In this document: positions 1-10,733 of the stretch, piece by piece
How the letters are laid out: each line of letters opens with the position of its first letter
Numbering within the stretch: position 1 is the stretch's first letter
Assembly: GCF_003144115.1 (NCBI RefSeq)
Contig: NW_020312002.1
Location: 841,540-905,539, forward strand
DNA: 64,000 nt
Reading direction: 5' to 3'
Source: Tilletiopsis washingtonensis
Lineage: Eukaryota; Basidiomycota; Exobasidiomycetes; Entylomatales
Translations under genes and position numbers: made by a program
The notes under the pieces: model-generated
What the model saw: the letters and a program-made list of their open reading frames with translations, nothing else
What the model was told of the DNA's origin: nothing
Database searches by the model: none

Positions 1-82
1 TGTCACGTCGTCACCGGATCTCGCTGCTTGCATCTGTATCACCAGCCAGGCGTCCATGTTGTACAATCTATTGCCTCCGTCA

Positions 83-2046
83 CTAGTAGCCCAGCTCCTC
101 GCGGCGCAGCTCCTTGCCCTTGTTGCGCCGCTCGCGTCGCCACGTCGGCGTCTTGCTCCAGTCTTCTTGACCGCGCGGCCCTCCCCCGCGGCCGTCGCTC
201 TGCGCGCGGTACTCGACGTCCCAGGGCGCCTCGGCGCCGCCCTCTGGCGAGCGTGCGAGGAGCTCGTCGACGTACGCTGCATCGCTCGGATTGCCGAAGA
301 CGTGGGCACAGCGGCCTTGCGGCCAGGTCTCGGTCTGGTCCGCCTGCCGCGTCGAGCTCCAGCGCGCAGCTTCAGTCGGCGGGATGCTGCTGTCGAGCTG
401 CGGCAGAGGTGCAGCCTTGCCGGCCCAGTAGGCAGCGACGTAGCTGCAGCATTGTCAGCACGAAGAAGGGGAACGCGCACAGGCTCGTCTCACCGAGCTT
501 GTGCTTGAGATAAATGGAACGGCACAACGGTCGTCGGAGCACTGCGCAGCGTGTCAGCGACGATCACCGCCACTCTCGGCGAGCACAACGCACCCAAGCA
601 CCGCCACGCTGTCGTCCTTCTCGTAGAAGAGCAGCCAGTCGTCCAGATTATTGAGCACTGGCGCAGCCGGAGGGGCGCGGTAGGGCCCGCCTTGCTTCTC
701 GAGGCGCGCGCCGAGCTTGTCATCATGCAAGGGTGGTCGCTCGGGTGCGGCTGGCAGCAGTGGAGCCAAGTCGAAGGGCGCCACAGGCGGGAGGAAGGGG
801 AACTCGCTGGCAGGCGAGAGGGTGAGCAGGAGGCAAGAGGCGAGGCTCGTCTCAACTCACGCCACGAAGCCAGTCGCGAAGATGATGGCGTCCACGTCGG
901 TCAGTCGCTCGCCGTCCGCAAGCTCAATGGCCTCGGCGTCGACGCTCTTGATGCGCGGCACCACGCGAATGCGACGTGCCCAGTCCGGCGATGCGGGGTC
1001 GCGCGGATCGTAGTCCATCGGCGGCGGCTTCTCGACGTCCTCGACGGACTGCAGCACGCGAATGCCCGTGCGCCCCGCAGCGCTCTCCTCGGCCCAGGCT
1101 GCGGCGGAGACCTCGTCGCCGCTCAACGGCCCGGCTGGTAGCGGGCGCAGGGAGTAGCCGCTGAGCTCGCGCGCAATGTCCATGCCCGAGCTGGCATTGC
1201 CGACCACCAGCACGGTCTGGAGGCGAGGTCAGTGTGTCACATGCGGTGCTCCCAAAGGTCACACGCACCTTGTTGCGGAAGACGAGCGGCGTGCGGTACC
1301 AGCTCGAGTGCCAGATCTCGCCGGCGAAGTGCCAGAGCCCGGGCACGAAAGGCAGCTGCGGGCGGGCACAGCGGCCAGTCGCGATCTGTCAGGGGAGTGG
1401 TGAGCAGCGATCTCGCGGCTGCCGAGAGTGACATTCCACAGCGGGCCATCTCCCGCTCTGGCACTCTGACTCACCACGACCTTGTCGAACACTTCTTGCC
1501 GCTCGTCCTGCCCCTGCCTGCTCGTGACCGACCAGGTGCTCCCCTGCTTCTGCATGCCCACAACCTCTGTCCCGAAGCGCGTGACGGGCGCGAGCAGCTC
1601 GCGGTGCTGCTCGGCATAGGCGTGCAGATAGTCGAGCACCTGCCTGCGGCTCGGGAAGAGCGGCGTGCTGGGCGCGAAGGGCGCGTCGCGGAAGGTCATC
1701 AGGTCCGAGGGGATGTTGGTACTGCGGCCGGCGTCAGCACCAGACTGTCTGACCTGCTGCAGCATACACACCGCAGCCCCTCGAACATGCCCGCCGGCGG
1801 CCATGCGCCGTCCATTGTACGTGCGACGGCGTGCGCCTGGCCCGTCTCGTCGAAGCAGATGCGCTGCGCCTGCGGCTCCTCGTACGTCCACACGCCGCCG
1901 GGCGCGCGCCGGCGCTCAAAGAGCGTGGGCGCATAGAGCGGCGCTGCAGTGCTGCTGCTGCTGCTGCTGCTGCCGCGGATGCGCAGCAGCTCGAGCGCGG
2001 CCGAGACGCCGGCGGGCCCGCCGCCGATGATGGCGATGCGCTGCAT
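83..2046 (-). CDS. Flavin-containing monooxygenase (FMO family)
   Basis: FAD- and NADPH-dependent monooxygenase that probably oxygenates a soft nucleophile or ketone; the substrate cannot be told. The first exon (1772-2046) opens with MQRIAIIGGGPAG, the FAD-binding GxGxxG loop. The next exon carries TNIPSDLMTF, typical of the family. Further on come the FMO fingerprint FAGEIWHSSWY (FxGxxxHxxxY), a second nucleotide loop VVGNASSGMD for NADPH, and the FATGF motif. The frame is broken by about six short introns, the clearest at 1722-1771; the last joins SQAQAR to YVAAYWAG. The C-terminus is Arg/Lys-rich and ends LGY at 83. Estimated length is about 540 residues, a little long for the family because of the charged tail. 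The start at 2046 is the first Met before the FAD loop. It is divergent from the SUR2-like gene, 255 bases away. Confidence 0.88.
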
Positions 2047-2301
2047 TCGCGAGGGGGTTGGGGGGGCGGGAGTAGAGGAGCGCCGCCGCCAGTCCCGCGG
2101 AGCTGGCGCCCCATCTGCGTCACGTGCGGCGCGCCGGACCCTGACCTCAGCAGCGCGCCACCTCGCCACTCGAGATGCCGCGGGCCAGATCAGCCGGCGG
2201 CGGGCGTGAAGTGAGCTCAGTTGTGCTGCGCCGGCGTGTGTTGCTCGCCGTGCCCGGTGCTCGCTGCTCCTTGCCTCCGCACCCTCACTCCCTCTCACGA
2301 C

Positions 2302-3824
2302 ATGGGCATGAACGCCACCCTCGCCGCCGCGGCCACCCGCGCCGCAGCGCCCCTCGCCGGCACTGCGCCGTGGTACCACGCGCCGCGCGCCGAGCTGCTC
2401 GCGCCGCTCTCCGACAAGCACGCGGCGCTGCTGCTGCCCATCGCCGTGTACTGGCTGGCGTCGCTGGGCTTCTTCGTGCTCGACGCGCTGGCGCTGCCGT
2501 TCTTCGAGCGCTTCCGCCTGCACGAGCCCGCCGAGGTCACGGCGCGCAACCGCGTGTCGCCGGCGCGCGTCGCCGCCATGGTCGCCGTGCAGCAGGTGCT
2601 GCAGACGGCCGTCGGCATGCTGGCGCTCGAGGGCGACGACGTGGGCCGCGCACAGGTCTTTGCCGACCACGACGGCGCCGTGGCACGCATGGCGCTGCGC
2701 GTGGCGCCGTACGCCTCGGCCGCCGCCGCGCCGCGCCTCGCCGCCTGGCTGTACTGGTGGGGCATTCCGGCGCTGCAGTTCGCCTGGGCCTTGTGAGTCG
2801 CCGCACCGTGAAGCGAGTGAGGGCGAGAGATGTCGCTGGCAGTGTGGCCTGTCTTGCAGCGCCACGCTCGCTGTAGCGTGTTCGATGACTCTTAGTGCCG
2901 CGTCGGCCTGTCGAGCAACACATCCGGCGCCCTCACGCCTGCCTCGCCACTCGCTGACACGCCTCTCGCCAGCTTCGTCATGGACGCCTGGCAGTACGGC
3001 CTGCACCGCCTCTTCCACGAGTCGCGCTTCCTCTACCGCCACTTCCACTCGCACCACCACCGGCTGTACGTGCCGTACGCGTTCGGCGCGCTCTACAACC
3101 ACCCCGTCGAAGGTGAGTCCGAGCGGCGTTGTGGTGCGGCCGAGGCAGCAGAGCGGTGCAGAGCTGCGCGGCGGCGATGTAAGCTTCGACTCTGCGCTCT
3201 TCGCTTTCGCGCTCGCCTCGCTTTCCCGCCCCCCGGGCCAGCTTGTGCTCACACCGCATCGCATCAGGACTGCTGCTCGACTCTGCGGGCGGCGCACTGG
3301 CGCACCTCTGCGCGCGCATGACGGTCCGGCAGGGCATCCTGCTCTTCACCTTCTCGACGTACAAGACCGTCTGCGACCACGGCGGCTATGCGTTCCCCGT
3401 CTGGCTCGACCCGCTGCACCTCTTCTTCCCCAACAACGCCGAGTACCACGACGTGCACCACCAGATGCAGGGCCTGCGCTACAACTTCTCGCAGCCCTTC
3501 TTTGTGCACTTCGACGTGCTCTTTGGCACGCGCATGGGTGCCGAGCGCTTCGCCAAGCTCAAGCAGGCGAGCCTCGAGAAGCGCGGCACGTACGGCAAGC
3601 AGGCCGATGCGAGTGCGGGGGAGAAGCAGGCGGCTTCATCAGCGACGGCGACCGAGCCATCGCCGACGCGGGCGGCAGACGACTTGCGGCGGCGCAAGGC
3701 CTTCGTCGGCGCCGCGCAGGACGAGGCATCGGTCGAGACGCTGCTCGCGGGCGAGCGCGGCGACCCGACGGTGACAACCGATGCGCAGAGCTACCGCGCA
3801 AAGGCCGGCACCGCGGCCGCATGA
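2302..3824 (+). CDS. SUR2: Sphingoid base C4-hydroxylase (SUR2-like), fatty acid hydroxylase superfamily
   Basis: Di-iron ER membrane enzyme that adds the C4 hydroxyl of phytosphingosine. Three exons (2302-2792, 2973-3112, 3268-3824) give 395 residues with intact phase. The histidine boxes are HRLFH (about residue 175), HSHHH (about 190) and HDVHH (about 271), in the order and spacing of the superfamily. The stretches YRHFHSHHHRLYVPYAFGA, LYNHPVEG and NFSQPFF are those of yeast Sur2 and plant SBH proteins. Hydrophobic segments lie near residues 40-65 and 145-165 and after the second box. The C-terminal 100 residues after the last box are Ala/Lys/Glu-rich and unusual for the family. An upstream in-frame Met exists at 2221; 2302 is chosen because the residues before it are unlike the family. 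Both introns contain CTGAC or similar and end in CAG. Confidence 0.92.
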
Positions 3825-4130
3825 GCAACAGCCCCCTTCGCTTGCCTCGCCCCCGCAGCGAGCACCTGTACACACACGACGCGCATAATCAGCATACCCA
3901 GTCTCCCATGCCATGCGCGGGGCCGGCTGAGTGCAAGGCTGCCGGCAAGAGGCGGCCGGCGGCGGTGGTGACGGCGCCTGCCGCGTGGGCAACAATGTGC
4001 GGGAGCAATGGGGTGTGATGAGGCGGGAGCGGGAGGCAAGCACAACAGGGCCGTCTACCAAGACGGGTCTACTCAAAGCAATCACGGCGTGTGGAGCAAG
4101 TGACCTTCATTGTGGGCTCGTTCAAGGTGA
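3825..4130. other. 3' flank of the hydroxylase gene, no gene seen
   Basis: Still of flank composition (TCG present, for example near 4117). No coding frame or RNA gene is apparent. The composition shifts towards the island at about 4,130. Confidence 0.5.
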
Positions 4131-4497
4131 CAAGGACAAGGCCAGGGCCAATGAGGACAAGGCTGGGGCTAGCAACACCAGCACCAGCAGCCGCAGCCGG
4201 ATCTGCAGCACGGCAAGCGGCAGCAGCAGCAGCTCTGCTCCTGCTGCTGCATTGACAACAGCAGAAGTTGTTGGTGCACATTGCCAGACCCGTGCTGCTG
4301 CCGCTGCTGCCGCCGCTGCCGCCTCATTGACTCCTGCTGGACAGGTGCTCACGCAGAAGTGCAAGGCGGCGCCCAGCAGGGCTACATTGGCTATGTCTGG
4401 AGCCAAGGCACCATTGGGCAACCCTGCTCATGTCACGTGGGCAAGGCCCAGGAGGAAGGCAACAGGAGTCTGGCAGGCAGCCACGCAGGATCTGAGT

Positions 4498-5092
4498 NNN
4501 NNNNNNNNNNNNNNNNNNNNNNNNNNNNNNNNNNNNNNNNNNNNNNNNNNNNNNNNNNNNNNNNNNNNNNNNNNNNNNNNNNNNNNNNNNNNNNNNNNNN
4601 NNNNNNNNNNNNNNNNNNNNNNNNNNNNNNNNNNNNNNNNNNNNNNNNNNNNNNNNNNNNNNNNNNNNNNNNNNNNNNNNNNNNNNNNNNNNNNNNNNNN
4701 NNNNNNNNNNNNNNNNNNNNNNNNNNNNNNNNNNNNNNNNNNNNNNNNNNNNNNNNNNNNNNNNNNNNNNNNNNNNNNNNNNNNNNNNNNNNNNNNNNNN
4801 NNNNNNNNNNNNNNNNNNNNNNNNNNNNNNNNNNNNNNNNNNNNNNNNNNNNNNNNNNNNNNNNNNNNNNNNNNNNNNNNNNNNNNNNNNNNNNNNNNNN
4901 NNNNNNNNNNNNNNNNNNNNNNNNNNNNNNNNNNNNNNNNNNNNNNNNNNNNNNNNNNNNNNNNNNNNNNNNNNNNNNNNNNNNNNNNNNNNNNNNNNNN
5001 NNNNNNNNNNNNNNNNNNNNNNNNNNNNNNNNNNNNNNNNNNNNNNNNNNNNNNNNNNNNNNNNNNNNNNNNNNNNNNNNNNNNNNNNNNNN
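4498..5092. other. Assembly gap (595 N)
   Basis: A run of N from 4498 to 5092. It directly abuts a 10-base tandem array that starts within about 15 bases of its right edge, so collapsed tandem repeats are a likely cause of the gap. Confidence 0.99.
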
Positions 5093-5105
5093 AGACGCAG
5101 CGCGG

Positions 5106-5330
5106 GTTCTACAGTGTTCCGTGAGGGAAGCTCATGGAAGGGGATGGAAGGTAGTGGAAATGGATGGAACCTGGTAGAATGTTCCAGGCGGATCTGTAAG
5201 GTTCTGTAACCTTCTGTACAGTTCCATACGCTTCTGTCAGGTTCCGTAGAGTTCTAGGAGGTTCCATGGGGTTCCAGAGGGTTCTCTGAGGATCCATGGA
5301 GTTGCACAGGGTTCCAGAGGGTTCTGTAGG
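5106..5330 (+). repeat. 10-base-period minisatellite
   Basis: From 5181 to 5330 the sequence divides exactly into fifteen 10-base units of the form GTTCYRTAGG (for example gttctgtaac, gttccatacg, gttccagagg). The preceding 75 bases (5106-5180) keep the 10-base period with units beginning GTTC or GGAA, separated by a 5-base slip. Units differ from one another at 2-4 positions, so the array is old or diverging. Confidence 0.9.
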
Positions 5331-5340
5331 CAATCTGCCG

Positions 5341-5640
5341 TGCGGTTCATGACAGCTCAAGGAAGAAGAGAACAATTGACAAGAAGCGCGTGGCAAGCAA
5401 GCGCCAGGGCCAGGGCAAGGGCGCACTGACATACAACATCAAGGCTCAAGGAGGACTTGCCAACAAGATTGCACCTGCCAATGTCAATGAGGGTGCAACT
5501 CTTCAGCGTAGGACGTGTGCGTGGTTGGTGAAACTCTGTGCAACAGTGGGCGGTGCAAAGCAGCTGCACAGTGCCACGCTGGATGCGCAGGAGATGCCTA
5601 GCTTTCTTGTTGGGCCCTTCTACCCATCAGTGGAGTAGGG
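5341..5640 (+). pseudogene. Island relic A: basic coding stretch, unidentified
   Basis: About 85 codons of non-random composition: a Lys/Arg/Gly-rich start (SKRQGQGKGALTYNIKAQGG) followed by a neutral segment ending in FLVGPFYPSVE. The family is not recognised. It lies between the minisatellite and relic B and is read as the end of a decayed gene. Confidence 0.35.
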
Positions 5641-6025
5641 CCCACATCTTTGCGCACTTTGAGCCTTTTGGCCAACATGCTCCTGCCACATTGCCGTATT
5701 GCTGCGTCTTGCATCCAATCTGCCATTGTCTTGCAAGCAAGTATTCTTTGCTGCAACAAGGGGGCCAGTTGCTGTGCGCGGCAGGCAGAGCTATGCATAT
5801 CACAATAGCGCGCCATGTTCAGGTGCAGGGAATGGCAGCTGCATTCCGCCCCTTGGGTCAAGAGCGCACAGCAGGTGCAGCCTCACTGGGCATGCGCGCA
5901 ACATCTTCCTTGTCCAATGTGAGTTGCAAGTACATGGCAGTCCTCTCACCTGCGCCTGCCAAGCATGCACTGTGCCGCGCCCACAGCCAGCCTGCAGTGG
6001 AGGCCCCATGGTGTTCTGGTCATAG

Positions 6026-6685
6026 TCAGCTGGTCCTGCTCATGCTGTTGTTCCCCTTGCACAGTGCTCTGCTGCCTGCTTCTGCAAAACCAAGTCCAAC
6101 AGCACCGCTTCTGCGCCGCTCTCTGTACATCTCAATGCCATTCTTGGTGTAGCGCAAGATGGCCCAGCAGGAAATCTTGCTGCCAGGACTGTGCGCCTTG
6201 GTATAGTGCTGCACAACACATGCTCAGAAGAAGAGCATGTCAAAAGGCTGCAGCTGCAGCTCCACTCTGTACTTGGGAAAGCAGATCCACATAAGCCCAT
6301 CAAAGTTCAGCCAAAAGGCCCAGTTGGTGTTGTGGTTGTCAATGTGCAGCATTGCAGAGAATTTCTGGATAATGGATGCAGAGTGATAGAGCAGGTGACA
6401 CACAAACTTGGCAAGCAGTACTTGAGCCTTGATGTAGGCGTGGAGCTCATGCGCCTCCTGGCAGTAGTGCAACAAGACGTTGCTGTGCATCTTGAAGCAA
6501 GGCAGCAAGAGCTTGGCAACCCACTTGTCAATGTGCTTACAGATCCACATGGCCATAGTAAGTGTTGCTGCACATGCAGTGGTGCTCTTCTTGGCATGGC
6601 TCTGCAGCATTGTCATGGTTGGGCCAAGGTAGCTGTGGAGGCAAGTCAGCGCAACAGCAACAGCTGTGCAGGCCACAAGGCTCAC
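6026..6685 (-). pseudogene. Island relic B: TET/JBP-like 2-oxoglutarate/Fe(II) dioxygenase fragment
   Basis: The minus strand reads as a decayed protein. The stretch ending near 6224 has LHIDNHNTN (an H-x-D pair at 6338-6346), then a segment with DGLMWI, FPKYRVELQLQP and FDMLFF. The adjoining stretch (6026-6214) has QHYT, with its His near 6206, then ISCWAILRYTKNGIEMYRER. The order is that of a double-stranded beta-helix dioxygenase: HxD, a Gly-Leu strand, a Pro-Phe-Asp turn, a distal His, then the 2-oxoglutarate-side strand. Among fungal families it resembles most the TET/JBP-type proteins carried by KDZ DNA transposons in basidiomycetes. I infer this from motif layout only. The gene is broken and cannot be active; a prolyl-hydroxylase-like or AlkB-like enzyme is the alternative. 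Confidence 0.45.
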
Positions 6686-6757
6686 TGCTCAGTGCAACCC
6701 ACCCAGACACCAAACGTCCACATCAAGTCTCCCTTGTCATCTTTGATGGCAGCGCCA

Positions 6758-6868
6758 GTGCTGTTCAGTGAGGAGTGCTGGGCAAGCAGCACGCCAACGC
6801 TTGTAGGCTTGCGCAGCCTGCTTGACAAGCTGCTGCCTGCTGGTGATGGCGTGCCAGGAGTTGTCTGA
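6758..6868 (+). repeat. Island repeat 1, copy 1
   Basis: Encodes VLFSEECWASSTPTLVGLRS and a following Leu-rich stretch ending GVPGVV. A second, diverged copy lies at 16873-16982 on the same strand and encodes VLFIEECWTGTLLLAGLRSL. The shared pattern is VLF-x-EECW then LxGLRSL. No family recognised. Confidence 0.6.
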
Positions 6869-7475
6869 CACCCCTCACAGCGCTGCAAGACGCTGGACGT
6901 GAAGGAAAGGGTGCACATTGCATGCTGTATGCAGCGCTGCAGAAAGTTTGGGAAACAGAGAGGGCTAATTGCTCAGTCACAGTTGCCAGCATGCTGGAGG
7001 TTGTTGCTCAGCAGCTTGCCCTTGATTATGACGCTGTTGAAAACAGCAGGCGGCCAGGCAGCGCAAGCACAACCAAGAACAACATTTGAATTGTTGAGCA
7101 GAAGCTCAGCCAAGACAGCAAGAGGCACAGCATGTGCAGATAGACACAGTTGCAGATGCGCAGGCGCCTCTGCCTCTAACGCCTGCTTCTTGCCTGCAGC
7201 AACAGCGCTACACGTTGAGGCTGTGCTGCTGTTTATGCCAGGAGGGCCCCTCCTTTGCAGCGCAAGCAGTCCAGATGCTGCCAAGCGTGCCCAGGCACGT
7301 CCAAGGCTTCCTACCGTGTTCCCTATGCTACAGGTATCTTTTCTGTCTTGTTGGACAGTCTCTGATTGCGCCCTCATCTCCCCTGCTCCCATCCCTGCAC
7401 CATGTGTATGTCTGCCACTCTTTGTGCTGTGCTAGACTGAGTAGACTGCCTCCTGCCCCCCTCCCAAAGCAGAAA

Positions 7476-7839
7476 ATGCCTAGAGCTACGGCAGTGAAGG
7501 CTGCAAAGGCCACGCTGGCGGCCAAGACGGCTGCAAGGAAGCAAGAGAAGGGCACCTCCTTGCAGCAGCGCCAGCTTGGACTTGGAGGAGGCTGAGGAGC
7601 ACGCTAAGGCCTTCTGCAAGCACATGAAGGAGATGACCAGCCTTGACAGCTTGTGGGCAATGTTGCACTGTTTCAAGCCAGAGGAGATGACAAAGAGGCT
7701 GAAAGCGCTGTACAACAAGGAGACACAGCATGCTGGAAACGAGAGCATTAAGTTGCCCTTAGCCACATGTTTGTATCTTGACTACTCAGTTGCACCACTG
7801 CATTGGAAGCACATCCACTCTAGCATTCCTGCAGACTAA
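7476..7839 (+). pseudogene. Island relic C: basic N-terminus plus helical segment
   Basis: Begins with a Met and a strongly basic Ala/Lys stretch (MPRATAVKAAKATLAAKTAA) that ends QQRQLGLGG. An overlapping frame then gives a helical, charged segment (EEAEEHAKAFCKHMKEMTSL, then KPEEMTKRLKALYNKET). It resembles the start of a nuclear or DNA-binding protein, but no family is recognised. Confidence 0.35.
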
Positions 7840-8018
7840 GCATTGCAGCGCAAGGTCTGTGCCTTCATCAGCAAGTCAAATACAACTGCCAGAGCAAGCA
7901 AGCTCATATGTCTGCTTTACCACATTGCAAAGATCATCTGCCTGCACATGCCTGGGCCACATTCCAGCATGCTGGCAGCTGGAGCATACTCCAAGCAGCA
8001 CAGCTGCCTGGCACTCTG

Positions 8019-8362
8019 CTAAAAGCGCATCAAGTGCAGTGGCGCGCTTTGCGCTGCAGTGATGATAAGTGGCTGTGCACATTTGTGCAGCAAGCGCGCT
8101 GCTCCAGGCTCTGCCAAAGTGTTGCAGTAGAGCACACTGACCACAGCAGTACTGCAACAAGCGCCAATTTTGCTGCTAAGCCCAGCCCAGGCCCAAGGTT
8201 CAGGTGCTTTGGGATAAAGCAAAAGAGTTTCTCTTTCTCCTTGTCAACTTTCAGTATGCAATGCTGTTCAAAATCCACAAGGCCTGCAATGCTATTGACT
8301 TCCAGCAATTTGATCTGCTTGTGTGCCAGGGCAAACACTAGCAGCTCTGCACAAGTCTGCAT
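8019..8362 (-). pseudogene. Island relic D: unidentified coding stretch
   Basis: About 110 codons open on the minus strand, with ALAHKQIKLLEVNSIAGLVD, then a charged KVDKEKEKL segment and a hydrophobic Ala/Leu/Val stretch that could span a membrane. It lies downstream of relic E on the same strand and may be part of the same decayed gene. Confidence 0.3.
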
Positions 8363-9079
8363 CTCAAGGTTGAACCTGACCTATGCAAGCTGGAGCTTGG
8401 TTTGCAGTTGCCTTCTACATCTGCGCAAGCGCAGAGACTCCAGAGAACAAGACTCTGCAGCAAATTTTGGTCAGGGCAGCAGATGAGGGTGAAGCTGTGG
8501 AGGCTTTGCCCAAGGATTCATGGGCCTTGTGAGGCAGCAGCAAGGATGCACAGATGTGCATCTGTAGCACAAGTCAAGTAGTCTTTGCCAGACCTGATTT
8601 TTCAGCCTGATAGTCCTCCAAGAGGCGCAAGCCATTGAGAACAGCATCAAACAGGCTCAGGGCTGCAAGGCCATCAACATTGCGCTCCTGCAGTTCATCA
8701 ATTGCTACCACCCTTCAAAGGCCTAGCACCTGGATCAAGGCATCTACCCTGTGCAGCCTTGCAAGGGCTTTGCTGCCTCCTGCAGCCCAATGTCACTTTT
8801 GTATGGCACTCTCATCTTGGCAGCTTGACTTGCAGCAACACTGCTCAAAATGCACCCCATGAGCAGTGAGCCAGGCAAGGGTGGCAAGACAGAAGTGCCT
8901 GCAGCTTTGCAGTCCCTATGCAAGGATTGCACCTGACACACTAGCAGGCGCTGCTGGCGCCTGGACTAGTTGCGCAGGTGAGTGCAAGTATGGCTCACAG
9001 CGGCAAGAACAGCAGCAAGACAAGGAAGATGAGATGCAGCATGCAGAGAGGATAGGCAGAGCAACACAGGACTTTCATT

Positions 9080-9676
9080 GCACTACATTGCTACACCATG
9101 TGTCCCCCTGCCTGTGTTGCAAGGCGCTTGGCCTCTTTGACCTTCACAACAGTCAGCAGCAGGCCATAATTGGTGCCATTGGTGTGAAGGTTGTGCAGCT
9201 CAAGCTGCATGCAACCATTAGGTGTCACAGCAGGGATTGCGCGCAACCACAGCTTGCAATCTTTGCAGGCCAGGCCCATGCGCGCAAAGCTGCAATACTA
9301 GTGGTCCTGTATCAGCACATAACCAGAGTTGGATCAGCGCAACACGCCCTGCTCAGGCAGCACCTTGAGCTCAAAGTAGAAGCTGACACTGTCTGCGGCT
9401 GACGTTACAATCTTCCAGTATGCGCCATTGTTGGACAGCTCAAAGCAGCAGCGCTGAGGACCCGGCAAACAGCAGCAAGACCTACATCTCAATGTACAAG
9501 CATAGCCACTTCATGCATGCAAACATTGCCTTGGCAGCCAGAGTTGTTTTGTCAATGCTTGTGTGCGTCTTTTTGCCTTCCTCATTGACTGCCAGCTGCA
9601 TGTCCTGTTGCAACTTTTGAGCCATGGTCATTGAGTAGATCCCAGGCTGGCCTGTTACTCCTGCTGGGTCTGGCAA
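9080..9676 (-). pseudogene. Island relic E: unidentified minus-strand gene remnant
   Basis: Two neighbouring stretches look protein-coding. One (9482-9676) has AQKLQQDMQLAVNEEGKKTH. The other (9080-9420) has SFYFELKVLPEQG, CKDCKLWLRAIPAVTP and NGTNYGLLLTVVKVKEAKRL. The CxxC near CKDC hints at a metal site. Together with relics D and B these suggest a minus-strand unit running from about 10.0 to 6.0 kb. No family could be named. Confidence 0.35.
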
Positions 9677-10352
9677 TCACAGGTGTCCAGCAAACTGAGA
9701 CCTGCTGAATGCACTGAGCAGATGACAAGGAGGCAGCACAGGTTGTTGAGCAGCGCCAAGTACCAAGCCTTGTGCGCGCCAGTTGCATGCATTGCGTTCT
9801 CTGTGTAGAATCTCTAGGTAATCAGTGACAGCGCAGCATGCAGCCTTGGCCACAAGGGTCTTGTTGCTGCTGCTAACGGGCGCAAACACTGTTGCAAAGA
9901 TGAAGATGGAGAGCAAAGATGAAGATGGAGAGAACAGGGTGCAGCCCAAACACCCACTCAACTTGCAAATTTGCTCAATTAGGTATGCAAGCGGTCCAGA
10001 CAGGGTCTGCAACATTTGTGATCACCTCCAGGATGTAGATTGCCAGCGTTATTGGCACCCTGCCCACTGCACGCTCCTTGGATGCAGCTTATCCATATGT
10101 CCTGTGTGCGCTGCAGGTGGCGTGACTGCCACTTTGCTGCGTTGATCTCCTTGTCAAGGCAGAGGGCAGGGTGCCTGGCTACAGCATTGACAGAAGCACT
10201 GTGCCTGCCTTCTTTGCATTACACTACAACTGCTTCAGGAAAGCGCAGCTGCCCATGCGCAGCTGCCCATGGGCCCCACAAATGGTGGGTGCATAGCGCC
10301 ACAGCTCTTGCGCAAAGCTGAAGGTTGCTTTGGGTCCCCACATGTGTAGCAC

Positions 10353-10733
10353 TTGATGTTGCACTTTGTTTGTCATGGAGCAATGGCTGCTGTTGGTGCC
10401 CTGGTTGCTGGCATCAGCATCAACAACAGCTACAGCATGCCCAAGATCAACCGCAACAGCATTGATATCCACTTGGTTGCCAACCACGCCTGCTTCACCC
10501 CCAGCCTGGGCATGATGACGGCTTCAGGCGTTGCCAAGGCCTTGGCAAACATCAAGTGCAAGGCCACAATCATCATCAGCAACAGGAAGGAGGCAATGCA
10601 GCGCACAGACTACTACTGTCAGCTGCACAGCCAACAGCTGCTTGAGGGCACTTGTCTTCTGTGCATCAATGCCACCGGCTTGGCCCACAAGCGCTACATG
10701 GGGCTGCAGGACAGCGTGTCAAAGGTGAGTGTA
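10353..10733 (+). pseudogene. Island relic F, containing island repeat 2 copy 1 (10602-10733)
   Basis: About 127 codons with ALVAGISINNSYSMPKINRN and SLGMMTASGVAKALANIK, then QQLLEGTCLLCIN and HKRYMGLQDSVSKV, followed at once by a splice-donor-like GTGAGTGTA. The last 132 bases recur at 25433-25567 at roughly 85 percent identity by eye, including the donor. No family recognised. Confidence 0.55.

Noticed and set aside
28-513. Overlapping plus-strand open frames at the left edge
   Set aside because: They mirror the FMO gene on the minus strand and are Arg/Ala/Ser-rich, as expected for the antisense of GC-rich coding DNA.
1699-3297. 532-codon minus-strand open frame across FMO and SUR2
   Set aside because: It runs antisense through the SUR2 exons and includes intron and intergenic sequence; the composition is that of an antisense shadow.
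3931-5177. Long open frames through the gap
   Set aside because: They are open only because N codons cannot contain stops.
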